Notes under the pieces: model-generated
What the model was told of the DNA's origin: nothing
The model's input: only the letters and a program-made list of their open reading frames with translations
Databases searched by the model: none
From: Phreatobacter sp.
Lineage (GTDB): Bacteria > Pseudomonadota > Alphaproteobacteria > Rhizobiales > Phreatobacteraceae
Length of the DNA stretch: 64,000 nt
Assembly: GCF_016793595.1 (NCBI RefSeq)
Contig: NZ_JAEULY010000002.1
Coordinates: 62,001-126,000, forward strand
Direction of reading: 5' to 3'
Shown here: piece after piece, positions 52,434 through 61,737 of the stretch
How the letters are laid out: each line of letters starts with the position of its first letter
Position numbering within the stretch: position 1 is the stretch's first letter
Position numbers and translations under genes: made by a program

Positions 52434-53075
52434 ATGGCGGCACCGGTCAAATTCCTTTTTGATACCGAGTTCGCCGCTGAGGCGAAGCGCGAGGCCGAGC
52501 CGAAGGTGACGCTCGCCGAGCACCGGAACCTGATCGCGCTCGCGCGGCAGGAGGGCCAGGCCGCCGGCTTTCTCGCCGGCGAGGCGGAGGCCATGGCCTC
52601 GGTCGAGCGGCAGAGGGCCATCGCTTTCGCCGCGATCGGCGACCGCCTGACGGTCGCGGCGGAAGCGCTGCGCGTGCTGGAGGGCCGGCTCGAGCAGGAG
52701 GCCATCGACATCGCGGTTGCGGTCGCGGGCAGGCTCGCCGGCGCGCTGACCGCGCGCGAGCCGCTCGCCGAGATCCGCCGGCTGGTCGGCGACTGTTTCG
52801 CCAATCTTCGCGGCGTGCCGCATCTCGTCGTCCGCGTTCACGACGACCTGATGGAACAGGCGCGGACTGAATTGACGCGCCTTGCCTCCGAGCGCGGCTT
52901 CGAGGGCCGCCTCGTCATTCTCGCCGAGCCGACCATCGCCATCGGCGATTGCCGCATCGAGTGGTCGACCGGCGGCATCATGCTCGATCGCGACGAGATC
53001 ACCATGCGCATCGCCGAAGCGGTCGAACGCTACGTCGCATCCCATCCGGCCGGAACGTCCGAGGCCCAGTCATGA
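52434..53075 (+). CDS. fliH: FliH-like flagellar export regulator
   Basis: A 213-residue cytoplasmic regulator that binds the FliI ATPase. It has a charged, helical N-terminal half (LAEHRNLIALARQEGQAAGFLAGEAEAMASVERQ) and the C-terminal FliH domain LVVRVHDDLMEQARTELTRLASERGFEGRLVILAEPTIAIGDCRIEWSTGGIMLDRDE. The long coiled region and its place between fliG and fliN support the call. FliI itself is not in the window. Confidence 0.9.
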   Translation: MAAPVKFLFDTEFAAEAKREAEPKVTLAEHRNLIALARQEGQAAGFLAGEAEAMASVERQRAIAFAAIGDRLTVAAEALRVLEGRLEQEAIDIAVAVAGRLAGALTAREPLAEIRRLVGDCFANLRGVPHLVVRVHDDLMEQARTELTRLASERGFEGRLVILAEPTIAIGDCRIEWSTGGIMLDRDEITMRIAEAVERYVASHPAGTSEAQS

Positions 53076-53434
53076 ACGACACCGACAACGGCATGCCCCT
53101 GCCGGACCTGGAGAACGACAGCGACATGGGCCTCGTGCCGGGCGCTGGCGCCGGACTGATGCCGGCCGACGATGACGGGCCGGCCAAGGATGCCGCCGAT
53201 CTCGAGGCGGTCTTCGACGTGCCGGTCCATGTCTCCGCCGTGCTCGGCCGCTCGCGCATGGATGTCGGCGAGCTCCTGAAGCTCGGGCCGGGCACGGTCC
53301 TCGAACTCGACCGCAAGGTCGGCGAGGCCATCGACATCTACGTCAACGACCGTCTCGTCGCGCGCGGCGAAGTGGTGCTCGTCGAGGACAAGCTCGGCGT
53401 GACCATGACGGAAATCATCAAGGCCGAGCGGTGA
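53072..53434 (+). CDS. fliN: Flagellar motor switch protein FliN
   Basis: A 120-residue C-ring protein. The first 45 residues are acidic and unstructured, with ADLEAVFDVPVHVSAVLGRSRMDVGELLKLGPGTVLELDRKVGEAIDIYVNDRLVARGEVVLVEDKLGVTMTEII forming the complete SpoA domain. It overlaps fliH by 4 bp (ATGA). An upstream in-frame extension would lie within fliH and is not used. Confidence 0.96.
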   Translation: MNDTDNGMPLPDLENDSDMGLVPGAGAGLMPADDDGPAKDAADLEAVFDVPVHVSAVLGRSRMDVGELLKLGPGTVLELDRKVGEAIDIYVNDRLVARGEVVLVEDKLGVTMTEIIKAER

Positions 53435-53447
53435 AGGATCAGAACCC

Positions 53448-54827
53448 ATGCGCCTCCTGATCGTCGGAACCCTGAAGGGCCAGCTTTCCATCGCCACCAA
53501 GATGGCGGTGGACAAGGGCGCGGCCGTCACCAATGCCGAGGACATCGAGACCGCCCTGCGCGTCATGCGCGCGAAAGGCGCGGACCTCGTCATGGTCGAG
53601 GTCGCCATGGACATCCGGGCGCTCGTCAAGGCCTTCGCCGACGAGATGATCGCCGTGCCGGTGGTCGCCTGCGGCACGTCGAACGATGCCCGCGCGGCGG
53701 TCGCGGCCATCCATGCCGGCGCCAAGGAGTACATCCCGCTGCCGCCGGACCCTGAGCTGATCGCGGCCGTGCTGTCGGCCGTCGCCGATGATGCCAAGCA
53801 GCTGATCTACCGCGACGAGGCGATGGCCCGCGTCGTCCAGCTAGCCAATCAGGTGGCCGGCTCGGACGCCTCGATCCTGATCACCGGCGAGAGCGGCACC
53901 GGCAAGGAAGTGCTCGCGCGCTACGTTCACGCCAAGTCGAACCGCGCCAAGGCGCCGTTCGTTGCGGTCAATTGCGCGGCGATCCCCGACAACCTGCTCG
54001 AAAGCGAGCTGTTCGGCCACGAGAAGGGGGCCTTCACCGGCGCCGTCGCCCGTCGCATCGGCAAGTTCGAGGAGGCCAATGGCGGCACGCTGCTGCTGGA
54101 CGAGATTTCCGAGATGGATATCCGGCTTCAGTCGAAGCTCCTGCGCGCCATTCAGGAACGGGTCATCGACCGCGTCGGCGGCACCCGGCCCGTGCCGGTC
54201 GATATCCGCATCCTCGCGACCTCCAACCGCGCGCTGGCGGAAGAAGTCCGCAAGGGCACGTTCCGCGAGGACCTGCTCTACCGGCTCAACGTCGTGAACC
54301 TGAAGCTGCCGCCGCTGCGCGAGCGCCCTGCAGACATCCTCGAACTCGCCGGCCATTTCGCGAAGAAATACGCCGAGGCCAACGGCATGCAAGCCCGCCC
54401 GCTCTCGGCCGACGCGCGCCGCCAGCTCACGGTCGCCCGCTGGCCGGGCAATGTCCGGGAGCTGGAAAACACGCTGCACCGCGCGGTGCTGCTGTCCTCG
54501 GGGCCGGAGATCGGCGTCGACGCGATCCGCACGCCCGACGGCGCGCGCCTCGACGAGCGCCGCGGGCCCGATCAGGTCGCGGCGCAGGCGGCCATCGCCG
54601 CGGAAGCGGTGACGCGCGGCCTCGTCGGGCGGACCGTTGCCGACGTGGAGCGTGACCTGATCCTCGATACGCTCGGCCATACGCTCGGCAACCGGACCCA
54701 TGCCGCCAACATCCTGGGCATCTCGATCCGCACGCTGCGCAACAAGCTGAACCAGTATGCCGACGAGGGCCACGCCATCACGCCGCCGCCGCAGGGCGAG
54801 GCGCGCTATGAGGCGCGCTACGGCTGA
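53448..54827 (+). CDS. flbD: Sigma-54-dependent regulator FlbD-like, with atypical receiver
   Basis: A 459-residue activator. The receiver domain (about 1-115) lacks the usual acidic pocket and has Glu51 in LVMVEVAMD where Asp is expected. The AAA+ domain (about 125-345) has Walker [13 protein letters not shown], the sigma-54 loop [10 protein letters not shown] and Walker [14 protein letters not shown]. The C-terminal helix-turn-helix is [20 protein letters not shown]. FlbD controls late flagellar genes in Caulobacter and relatives. It follows fliN by 13 bp and is the last gene of the operon, as in related bacteria. Confidence 0.92.
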   Translation: MRLLIVGTLKGQLSIATKMAVDKGAAVTNAEDIETALRVMRAKGADLVMVEVAMDIRALVKAFADEMIAVPVVACGTSNDARAAVAAIHAGAKEYIPLPPDPELIAAVLSAVADDAKQLIYRDEAMARVVQLANQVAGSDASILITGESGTGKEVLARYVHAKSNRAKAPFVAVNCAAIPDNLLESELFGHEKGAFTGAVARRIGKFEEANGGTLLLDEISEMDIRLQSKLLRAIQERVIDRVGGTRPVPVDIRILATSNRALAEEVRKGTFREDLLYRLNVVNLKLPPLRERPADILELAGHFAKKYAEANGMQARPLSADARRQLTVARWPGNVRELENTLHRAVLLSSGPEIGVDAIRTPDGARLDERRGPDQVAAQAAIAAEAVTRGLVGRTVADVERDLILDTLGHTLGNRTHAANILGISIRTLRNKLNQYADEGHAITPPPQGEARYEARYG

Positions 54828-54877
54828 GCCCCATCCGTCCTCCGACGGGGCTTCCCCCTTTCCGCGCGATCGGATTT

Positions 54878-54905
54878 GATGTGACGTGTCGATACACGTC
54901 ACATC
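54878..54905. promoter_or_regulatory. Perfect 12-bp inverted repeat upstream of nitronate monooxygenase
   Basis: GATGTGACGTGT (54878-54889) and its exact complement (54894-54905) are separated by CGAT. No T-run follows on either strand, so it is unlikely to be a terminator. The location, 24 bp before the ATG of the next gene, is that of an operator for a dimeric regulator such as TetR or GntR. Confidence 0.55.
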
Positions 54906-54929
54906 ACCGAGCCACGGATCACGCCGCCC

Positions 54930-55934
54930 ATGTCGCTTCCCGCTTCGCTTGCCGGTCGCCTGCAGCTGCCGGTCATCGGCTCGCCGCTGTTCATCGTCTC
55001 GAACCCGGATCTGGTCATCGCCCAGTGCAAGGCCGGCATCGTCGGCTCGTTCCCGGCGCTGAACGCCCGGCCCGGCCCGGTCCTCGAAGACTGGCTGAAG
55101 CGCATCACCGACGAGCTGGGGGCCTATGACGAGGCCCATCCGAACGCGCCCTCGGCGCCCTTCGCGGTCAATCAGATCGTCCACAAGTCGAACGACCGGC
55201 TCATGCACGACGTCGAAATGTGCGTGAAGTACAAGGTGCCCGTGGTCATCACCTCGCTCGGCGCCCGCCCCGAGCTCAACGAGGCGATCCACTCCTACGG
55301 CGGCATCACGCTGCATGACATCATCAGCATCACCCATGCCAAGAAGGCGCTGGAGAAAGGCGCCGACGGCCTAATCGCGGTCGCCGCAGGCGCGGGCGGC
55401 CATGCCGGCACGCTGTCGCCGATCGCGCTCATCCAGGAGATCCGCGAATTCTTCGACGGGCCGCTGGCCCTGTCCGGGGCCATCGCCTCGGGCCGCGGCA
55501 TCCTCGCCGCGCAGGCCATGGGCGCCGATGTCGGCTATATCGGCTCCGCCTTCATCGCGACGAAGGAAGCCAATGCCGACGAGGCCTACAAGCGGGCCAT
55601 CGTCGACGGCACGGCCGGCGACATCGTCTATTCCAACCTGTTCACCGGCGTTCACGGCAACTATCTGCGCGCCTCCATCGTCAATGCCGGCCTCGATCCC
55701 GACAACCTGCCGGAAAGCGACCCGTCCAAGATGAGCTTCGGCTCGGGGGGCTCGTCCAAGTCCAAGGCGTGGCGCGACATCTGGGGTTCCGGGCAGGGCA
55801 TTGGCGCTGTGAAGGCCGTGGAGAGCGCCGGCGACTTCATCGCCCGCCTGAAGCGCGAATATGCGCAGGCCCAGAAGGAGATGGCCGCCGTCAGCGCGTG
55901 GCCGCTGCGCGAGGCGCAGCGCCTTGCAAGCTGA
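54930..55934 (+). CDS. Nitronate monooxygenase
   Basis: A 334-residue FMN-dependent TIM-barrel enzyme that oxidises alkyl nitronates. The barrel start QLPVIGSPLFIVSNPDLVIAQCKAGIVGSFPAL, the flavin-site GADGLIAVAAGAGGHAGTLSP and the late GADVGYIGSAFIATKEA are typical of class I members. It stands alone between flbD and the DUF2189 gene and is probably controlled by the palindrome before it. Its physiological role here may be defence against nitro-compounds such as propionate 3-nitronate. Confidence 0.92.
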   Translation: MSLPASLAGRLQLPVIGSPLFIVSNPDLVIAQCKAGIVGSFPALNARPGPVLEDWLKRITDELGAYDEAHPNAPSAPFAVNQIVHKSNDRLMHDVEMCVKYKVPVVITSLGARPELNEAIHSYGGITLHDIISITHAKKALEKGADGLIAVAAGAGGHAGTLSPIALIQEIREFFDGPLALSGAIASGRGILAAQAMGADVGYIGSAFIATKEANADEAYKRAIVDGTAGDIVYSNLFTGVHGNYLRASIVNAGLDPDNLPESDPSKMSFGSGGSSKSKAWRDIWGSGQGIGAVKAVESAGDFIARLKREYAQAQKEMAAVSAWPLREAQRLAS

Positions 55935-56041
55935 CCCTCCGGCGGGCTTGACGCGGCCGCCCGCCGCGTCATCCTGAAAGGCATCCCCCCGAACGATGCC
56001 GGCCGCGCGCCGGCGGAACGGCCGTGCGCCGGGGGAAGCCC

Positions 56042-56842
56042 ATGACCGAACCGCCATCGCCTGTTGCCGCGCCTCCTTCGCGCGACCCGATCATCCGCGC
56101 GGCGACGGTGGGAGATATCAAGGCTTCGCTCGAGAGCGGCTGGAGCGATCTCTGGGCGGCTCCGGCCTACGGGCTGTTCTTCGGAGCGATCTACTGGCTG
56201 GGCGGGCTGGCGCTGCTGATCCTGCCCGCCCGCTTCGGCTATGTCTGGGCGGTGTTCCCGCTGGCCGCCGGCTTCGCACTGATCGGTCCCTTCGTCGCGG
56301 TCGGCCTCTACGAGGTGTCGCGGCTGCGCGAGCAGCGGCAGACGCCGACATGGCGGGGCGTGCTCGCCACGGTCTGGCGGCAAGGCGGGCGCGAACTGTC
56401 GTGGCTCGCCTTCCTCACCATCTTCATCTTCATCATCTGGATGTATCAGGTACGCATGCTCTATGCGCTGTTCTTCGGCTTCGCGACGCTGGACCCCGTC
56501 GCCTTCGCCCGCGCCCTGTTCCTGACCGCCGACGGCTGGACCTTCCTCACCGTCGGCACGATCGTCGGCGCGGTGATGGCGCTGGTTACGTTCTCGGTCA
56601 CGGTCGTGTCCTTTCCGCTCCTGCTCGACCGCGACCTCGATGTCGTCACCGCGATCATCACCTCCGTCCGAGCGGTGCAGGCGAGCCCGGCCGTGATGCT
56701 CGGCTGGGGCGCGGTGACGGCCGTCGTCATGTTCCTCGCCATGGCGCCCCTGTTTGCCGGCCTTCTCGTCGTGCTGCCGCTCTGGGGCCACGCGACATGG
56801 CACCTCTATCGCCGGCTGGTGAGCTTTCCGCCGCCGGCATGA
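56042..56842 (+). CDS. DUF2189 family membrane protein
   Basis: A 266-residue inner-membrane protein with six hydrophobic helices. The short, Pro-rich N-terminus and IIRAATVGDIKASLESGWSDLWAAPAYGLFFG start, and the SFPLLLDRDLDVVTAIITSVRAVQASPAVML motif before the last two helices, fit the DUF2189 family. Function is not established. The ATG at 56042 has GGGGAAG upstream. Confidence 0.85.
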   Translation: MTEPPSPVAAPPSRDPIIRAATVGDIKASLESGWSDLWAAPAYGLFFGAIYWLGGLALLILPARFGYVWAVFPLAAGFALIGPFVAVGLYEVSRLREQRQTPTWRGVLATVWRQGGRELSWLAFLTIFIFIIWMYQVRMLYALFFGFATLDPVAFARALFLTADGWTFLTVGTIVGAVMALVTFSVTVVSFPLLLDRDLDVVTAIITSVRAVQASPAVMLGWGAVTAVVMFLAMAPLFAGLLVVLPLWGHATWHLYRRLVSFPPPA

Positions 56843-56933
56843 CCGGCCTGCCGCCGTGGCAGGGTTCTTGCCTTGGCCTCTCCCATGATCGACCGGCCAC
56901 GGTGCCCCGTGGCTGCCATCAGGGAGCACCGCC

Positions 56934-57980
56934 ATGATCTTCTCGAAGGACCTGAGCCGCCGGGCCGTCACTGCCGGCCTCGGTGCCAGCCTGTTCGCGC
57001 CGGCCGTCCGCGCGCAGGGCCTCACCACGATCAAGTTCACGCTGGGCTGGAAAACCCAAGGGTCCGACGCGCCCTATTTCGTGGCGCGTGACAAGGGCTA
57101 CTTCCGCGAGGCCGGCCTCGATGTGGTCATCGATCAGGGTGAGGGCTCGGGCGCGACCGTTACGCGCATCATGGGCGGTGCCTACGAAGCAGGCTTCGGC
57201 GACATCAACGCGATCATCCAGAATGCAGCGACCCGGCCGGTCGACACGCCGGTCATGGTCTACCAGATGTGGAACCAGCCGCCCTTCGCCTTCGTCGCCA
57301 AGAAATCGAGCGGCATCATCAGCGTGAAGGACCTCGAGGGCCGCAAGCTCGGCGGCGCCCCGGGCACGCCGACGACGCGCCTGCTGCCGGTCTTCGCCAG
57401 GGCCAACAATCTCGATCTCGCCAAGCTCGCCGTCACCAGCATGGCGCCGAACCTGCAGGAGCCGATGCTGATTCAGGGGCAGATCGATGCGGCGCTGGTG
57501 TTCAACATCACCAGCTACTTCAATCTCGTGCTGAACCGGCAGGACCCGGACAAGGACTTCGTCTGGTTCGCCTTCGGCGACCACGGCCTCGATCTCTATT
57601 CCAACGGCATGATGGTGTCGCAGAAGCTCATCCGCGACAATCCGCGCGCGGTGGCGGGCCTCGTCCGCGCCGTCAACAAGGCCAATATCGAGGTAGGGCT
57701 CGACCAGAATGTCGGCATGGCGGCGGTCAGGAATTTCGACGGGCTGGTGAACATTCCGGTCGAGAAGCGCCGCCTGCAATATGCCTTCGACAAGCTCATC
57801 GTCTCGCCGGAGCTGCGCGAGATTGGCGCGGGCGACGTGAAGGACGACCGCCTGACGCGCGCCATCGGCATGGTCGTGACCGGCTATGAACTGCCGCGCG
57901 CGCCGGCCGTAAGCGAGATATTCAACCGCACGTTCCTGCCCCCGCGGGCCGAGCGCGAAATGACCTACAGGATGACGTGA
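56934..57980 (+). CDS. ABC transporter substrate-binding protein, NitT/TauT (SsuA/ThiY-like) family
   Basis: A 348-residue periplasmic protein. The N-terminus LSRRAVTAGLGASLFAPAVRAQG has twin Arg and a hydrophobic stretch, so it may be a Tat substrate. The mature part has KFTLGWKTQGSDAPYFVARDKGYFREAGLDVVIDQGEG and GDINAIIQNAATRP of the NMT1/SsuA fold. Related proteins bind sulfonates, pyrimidines or nitrate. No permease or ATPase gene of this transporter is nearby. A hairpin follows the stop. Confidence 0.88.
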   Translation: MIFSKDLSRRAVTAGLGASLFAPAVRAQGLTTIKFTLGWKTQGSDAPYFVARDKGYFREAGLDVVIDQGEGSGATVTRIMGGAYEAGFGDINAIIQNAATRPVDTPVMVYQMWNQPPFAFVAKKSSGIISVKDLEGRKLGGAPGTPTTRLLPVFARANNLDLAKLAVTSMAPNLQEPMLIQGQIDAALVFNITSYFNLVLNRQDPDKDFVWFAFGDHGLDLYSNGMMVSQKLIRDNPRAVAGLVRAVNKANIEVGLDQNVGMAAVRNFDGLVNIPVEKRRLQYAFDKLIVSPELREIGAGDVKDDRLTRAIGMVVTGYELPRAPAVSEIFNRTFLPPRAEREMTYRMT

Positions 57981-57987
57981 GTGGTCT

Positions 57988-58010
57988 GCGAGGGGCTTCA
58001 GGCCCCTCGC
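57988..58010. terminator. Hairpin between two converging genes
   Basis: GCGAGGGGC (57988-57996) pairs with its complement (58002-58010) around a 5-nt loop that contains the stop codon of the minus-strand gene. Tails lack a T-run on both sides, so termination strength is uncertain. Confidence 0.4.
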
Positions 58011-58924
58011 GACCCCGGCACGATGCCCTCCGGCAGGCCCGCCACGTGGTCGGCGATCGCGCCGGCCGTGGTGATCCAGATGTCGTCGCGCCGGGCCGCG
58101 ATATGCACTAGCGCCCGGCGGAGCTGGCGCAGCCGGTAAGGCTGGCCGACGATGTAGGGATGCAGAGCGATCCCCATGACCAGCGGCATGGCCCGCGACT
58201 GATCCAGCATCTCGTCGAACTGGTCGATGATCATGTCGGCGAACTGCGAGGCGGAATCCTTGCGCGCGACGATGGCGGGGATGTCATTCAGCTCCTGCGG
58301 GTAGGGCAGCGACAGGATGCGGCCGCCATCGCGGGTCGAAAACCAGATCGGCTGGTCGTCCTGACACCAGTCGAGCAGGTAGGTATAGCCGCCCTCCTTG
58401 AGCAGGTCCGGCGTCATGAGGCTCTCTGATATCCAGGGCCCCAGCCAGCCCTTTGGGGCCTTGCCCTCGGCCCCGAGAATGGCGGCTGACGTCTCGTCGA
58501 TCAGCGCCTTTTCAGACGCCTCGTCGAGCGTGCCCTGTCGTTCGGAATTGGTGCGGCCATGGCCGAGCACCTCGTCGCCGCGCGCGCGGAAGGCGTCCAT
58601 CACCTCGGGGCAGTAGGCGTAGATCGACGAGTTGACGAGCACCGAGGCGGGAAGCCCAAGTTGGTCGAACAGTTCGATCATGCGCCAGACGCCGACGCGG
58701 TTGCCATAGTCGCGCCAGGCGAAGTTGAGCACGTCCGGCTGCGGGCCGCCGGGGGCAAGCTCCGCGCCGAGACCGGTGCCGAAGGCGAAATGCTCGAGAT
58801 TGATGCCCAGATAGACCGCCAGCCGCTTGCCGCCGGGCCAGTCATAGGCCGGCCGCTGGGTGATAGCGCTGTAACCGTAGCGGCCATGCGAGGGCAGGGA
58901 CGGGGGGATTGCGTCGGAGATCAT
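57998..58924 (-). CDS. Polysaccharide deacetylase family protein
   Basis: A 308-residue NodB-fold protein. It has RLAVYLGINLEHFAFGTG near the N-terminus (first metal region) and VLGHGRTNSERQGTLDEASE and WLGPWISESLMTPDLLKEGGYTYLLDWCQDDQP in the active site area. The closest known types are the allantoinase-like PuuE group and cyanophycin- or peptidoglycan-type deacetylases that work on small substrates in the cytoplasm. No signal peptide is seen. It converges with the SBP gene. Confidence 0.85.
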   Translation of the reverse strand: MISDAIPPSLPSHGRYGYSAITQRPAYDWPGGKRLAVYLGINLEHFAFGTGLGAELAPGGPQPDVLNFAWRDYGNRVGVWRMIELFDQLGLPASVLVNSSIYAYCPEVMDAFRARGDEVLGHGRTNSERQGTLDEASEKALIDETSAAILGAEGKAPKGWLGPWISESLMTPDLLKEGGYTYLLDWCQDDQPIWFSTRDGGRILSLPYPQELNDIPAIVARKDSASQFADMIIDQFDEMLDQSRAMPLVMGIALHPYIVGQPYRLRQLRRALVHIAARRDDIWITTAGAIADHVAGLPEGIVPGSRGA

Positions 58925-59094
58925 GCGCGCCTGTCGGTCATAGGGGCCTTCCGAGGTGCCGGATGGCCGTCCGGCGACGCAAGCCCCGTGCCGGATTGCG
59001 CGCGGATGATGTTCGCATGGCGATCATCCCGCATCCCCGATTGCCTTCGTGCGCGCCATGGGGATGATCGGGCGCCCCGCAGACCGGAACCGCC

Positions 59095-60066
59095 ATGACC
59101 GCTTTCCCCACCCTTTCGGACATCACCATCGGCTTCGGCCATTCCGCCTACCGCCTCGGTGACGAGTTCGCGCGCCGCAATACCGGCATCCGCTTCGAGG
59201 AATTCCGCTCCGCGGCCGATTTCCATGCGCGCATCGGCGAGTTCGACGCTGTCTGCGTCTCGGCCTTCTGGCGTGGCGCGCCGCTGGAGAATGCCGGCAA
59301 GCTTCGGTTCATCCAGTCGGTGAGCGCCGGCATCGATGTGTTCGGCCTCGACGCCCTCAGGGCGAGGGGCGTGAAACTCGCCAGCGCCAAGGGCGCCAAT
59401 GCCAATGCGGTTGCCGAGCACGCGATGGGACTGATCCTCGCCCTGTCGCGCATGATCCACACGGCACGCGACAATCAGGCGAAGAAGCACTGGCGCGGCA
59501 TGATCGGCGATCCCGCCGCCCGCGAGGACGAAATTACCGGCAAGACACTGCTGATCGTGGGCCTCGGTGGCATCGGCGGGCGCATCGCGCGCTTCGCCAA
59601 GGCCTTCGATATGCGCGTCGTCGGCCTCAAGCGCGATACATCGGCGAAGGTCGCGAACGTCGATGCCCTGTTCGGCCCGGCTGAACTCGACCGCGCGCTC
59701 GGCGAGGCTGATGTCGTCGTCCTGACCTGCCCGCTGACCACCGAGACGGAAGGGCTGATCAACGCCGCGCGCCTGAAGGCCATGAAGCCGACCGCGCATC
59801 TCATCAACTGCGCGCGGGGCAAGGTTGTCGACGAGGATGCGCTGGTCGCGGCGCTCCAGTCCGGGACCATCGCCGCCGCGGGGCTCGACGTGACGCGCGA
59901 GGAGCCGTTGCCGGAAGCATCGCCACTCTGGACGATGGAGAACGTGCTCATCACCCCTCATACCGGCGGCGAGACCGCAGCATACGAGAAGCGCGTCATC
60001 GACCTTCTGATCGAGAATCTCGGCCACATGGCCCGCGGCGAAGCGCTGGTGAATCAGGTCGTGTGA
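59095..60066 (+). CDS. D-2-hydroxyacid dehydrogenase
   Basis: A 323-residue NAD-dependent enzyme. The dinucleotide motif is LLIVGLGGIGGRIARFAKAF, the catalytic Arg is in INCARGKVVDEDAL, the Glu near GLDVTREEPLPEASPLW and His in ITPHTGGET. The family reduces 2-keto acids or oxidises D-2-hydroxyacids in the cytoplasm. It is divergent from the deacetylase gene and followed by its own terminator. Confidence 0.9.
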   Translation: MTAFPTLSDITIGFGHSAYRLGDEFARRNTGIRFEEFRSAADFHARIGEFDAVCVSAFWRGAPLENAGKLRFIQSVSAGIDVFGLDALRARGVKLASAKGANANAVAEHAMGLILALSRMIHTARDNQAKKHWRGMIGDPAAREDEITGKTLLIVGLGGIGGRIARFAKAFDMRVVGLKRDTSAKVANVDALFGPAELDRALGEADVVVLTCPLTTETEGLINAARLKAMKPTAHLINCARGKVVDEDALVAALQSGTIAAAGLDVTREEPLPEASPLWTMENVLITPHTGGETAAYEKRVIDLLIENLGHMARGEALVNQVV

Positions 60067-60079
60067 CGATAGGGAACGT

Positions 60080-60102
60080 CCGGCGTTTTCGCCGGTTGCT
60101 TT
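60080..60102 (+). terminator. Intrinsic terminator of the dehydrogenase gene
   Basis: CCGGCG (60080-60085) pairs with CGCCGG (60090-60095) around TTTT, followed by TTGCTTTCC. Confidence 0.6.
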
Positions 60103-60162
60103 CCTAGCCGGCTACCTCCCATTCTGGAGCGGGGGACGAATCGCGCCGGCCGGCGAGGGTCC

Positions 60163-61110
60163 ATGGCTGACGTCAATCTGAAGCGTGGCATGGCGCATCT
60201 CGCCGCAGCCCTGGCCCTGCTGGCGACGGTCCAGCAGGTATCGGCGCAGAATGCGCGGACCGCCGAATACCAGACCAGCGACGGCAACCGCACGGCGATC
60301 ATCGTCGATCATGGCCGCAACCGGCCTGCTCCGGTCGTTGTCGTTCTCCACGGCGCGCTCGGCACGTCCGACCAGATCCGCCGCTACATGGCGTGGGACG
60401 AGGTCGCCGCCCGCGAAGGTCTGATCGTCGTCTATCCGCAGGGCGTCGCGAACTCCTGGAACGACGGCCGCCCGCCCGATGCGCGGCGCTTCAACCCGGC
60501 GAGCCGTGTCGATGATGTCGGGTTCATCCGGCGGATCGTCGGCGAGCTCAACGCGGCCGGCAAGGTCGACAGGCAGCGGGTGTTCATCACCGGCCTGTCG
60601 AATGGCGGCCACCTGACCTACCGGCTGATCTGCGAGGCGAACGACCTGTTCGCCGCCGGGGCTGCGATCATCGCCAACCTCTCGGTGATGTGGACGCGCT
60701 CATGCGGCGGCCGGCCGATCCCGGTTCTCGTCATGAGCGGCACGGAGGATCGCATCTCGCCGTGGGAGGGGCAGGCGCGGCCGGGCGATGCCGGCGGTCT
60801 CACCCTGTCCGCGCCGGAGACATTCGCTTTCTTCCGCGCGCGCAATGGCTGCACGGGCGCGGGCGAAAAGCAGCTGGCGCGGCAGGGAGCGTCCGACAAT
60901 ACGCGGGTGGTGCTGATGGACGGCACCGGTTGCCGCCACGCCACCAGCCTCTACCGGATCGAAGGCGGCGGCCATCAGGCGCCCGCGCGCGCGGGGCGTA
61001 CGATGCGCCCCCTCGTCGGCGCGATGCTTGGCCAACAGAATCACGACATCGAGGCGGCCGAGGAGATCTGGGCCTTCTTCAAGGAACGCGCGCGTCCCGC
61101 AAGCCCGTGA
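60163..61110 (+). CDS. Secreted polyhydroxybutyrate depolymerase-like esterase (LpqC family)
   Basis: A 315-residue protein with a signal peptide (MAHLAAALALLATVQQVSAQ). The catalytic Ser is in FITGLSNGGHLTYRLI, the oxyanion strand VVVVLHGALGTSDQIRRY precedes it, the Asp region is VLVMSGTEDRISPW and His is in EGGGHQAP. The family includes feruloyl esterases and PHB depolymerases. It converges with the YHS gene, 5 bp apart. Confidence 0.88.
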   Translation: MADVNLKRGMAHLAAALALLATVQQVSAQNARTAEYQTSDGNRTAIIVDHGRNRPAPVVVVLHGALGTSDQIRRYMAWDEVAAREGLIVVYPQGVANSWNDGRPPDARRFNPASRVDDVGFIRRIVGELNAAGKVDRQRVFITGLSNGGHLTYRLICEANDLFAAGAAIIANLSVMWTRSCGGRPIPVLVMSGTEDRISPWEGQARPGDAGGLTLSAPETFAFFRARNGCTGAGEKQLARQGASDNTRVVLMDGTGCRHATSLYRIEGGGHQAPARAGRTMRPLVGAMLGQQNHDIEAAEEIWAFFKERARPASP

Positions 61111-61115
61111 ACCCG

Positions 61116-61628
61116 TCAGGGAACCAGCTGGTTCCTGATCTGCGGCCAGTGCGTTTCGGCCTTCTCGATCACCGCGGCTGGCGCCTCCGCGAAGGTGGCG
61201 CGGTTCCTCTCGGAGTGAAAGACGTAGAGCCGCTCGCGGTGGATCAGCCAGACCGAGGGATGGCCGCCGGTCGGAATGCCCTCCGACACGGCGACCGGGT
61301 CGTAGCCGCCGAAGCGCGGCTCGTAGACGGCGGGCGCCTGCATGAAGGCGTCGCGGTTGCCCTCGTTGCGGAACCGCCAGGTAGCGCCGGCCCAGGACAG
61401 TTCGTAGCTGTCGGCGCCCTGCTGCGGGCCGCCTTCGGTGAAATAGGCGACCGGATCGAAGCCATAGAGCGCCAGCCCGGTCAGACGATCGGTGACGACG
61501 CGCTCGGTCGTGGCGGCCCGGGTCGAGGATTCGCTGGTCATCCCGATCAGGACCGCGACGCCTGCATAGAGCGCGGTCACCGCCAGCGTCCAGGCGAGAG
61601 GCCGGAAGAATTGCCTCATCACGGACAT
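61116..61628 (-). CDS. YHS domain membrane-anchored protein
   Basis: A 170-residue protein with an N-terminal membrane helix (LAWTLAVTALYAGVAVLIGM) and a periplasmic YHS domain. It has TGLALYGFDPVAYFTEGGPQQGADSYELSWAGATWRFRNEGNRDAFMQAPAVYEPRFGGYDPVAVSEG. The YHS fold is often metal-binding. I choose the ATG at 61628, which has GAGG six bases upstream; an ATG six bases earlier would have no spacing. Its promoter faces that of eipA. Confidence 0.85.
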   Translation of the reverse strand: MSVMRQFFRPLAWTLAVTALYAGVAVLIGMTSESSTRAATTERVVTDRLTGLALYGFDPVAYFTEGGPQQGADSYELSWAGATWRFRNEGNRDAFMQAPAVYEPRFGGYDPVAVSEGIPTGGHPSVWLIHRERLYVFHSERNRATFAEAPAAVIEKAETHWPQIRNQLVP

Positions 61629-61719
61629 GTTCATCCTCGAATCTTGCTGAAGTCCCGGTTCTGGACGATGGCCCCAGACAGTAACCAGATCCTTACCCGG
61701 AACGCCGAAATTCCGGCCT

Positions 61720-61737
61720 GGTGACCAAATGGTTACC
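61720..61737. promoter_or_regulatory. Near-perfect inverted repeat upstream of eipA
   Basis: GGTGACC (61720-61726) and GGTTACC (61731-61737) are inverted repeats with one mismatch around AAAT. On the minus strand it reads GTAACCAT, similar to the CtrA half-site TTAACCAT. It lies between the divergent YHS and eipA genes. Confidence 0.35.
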
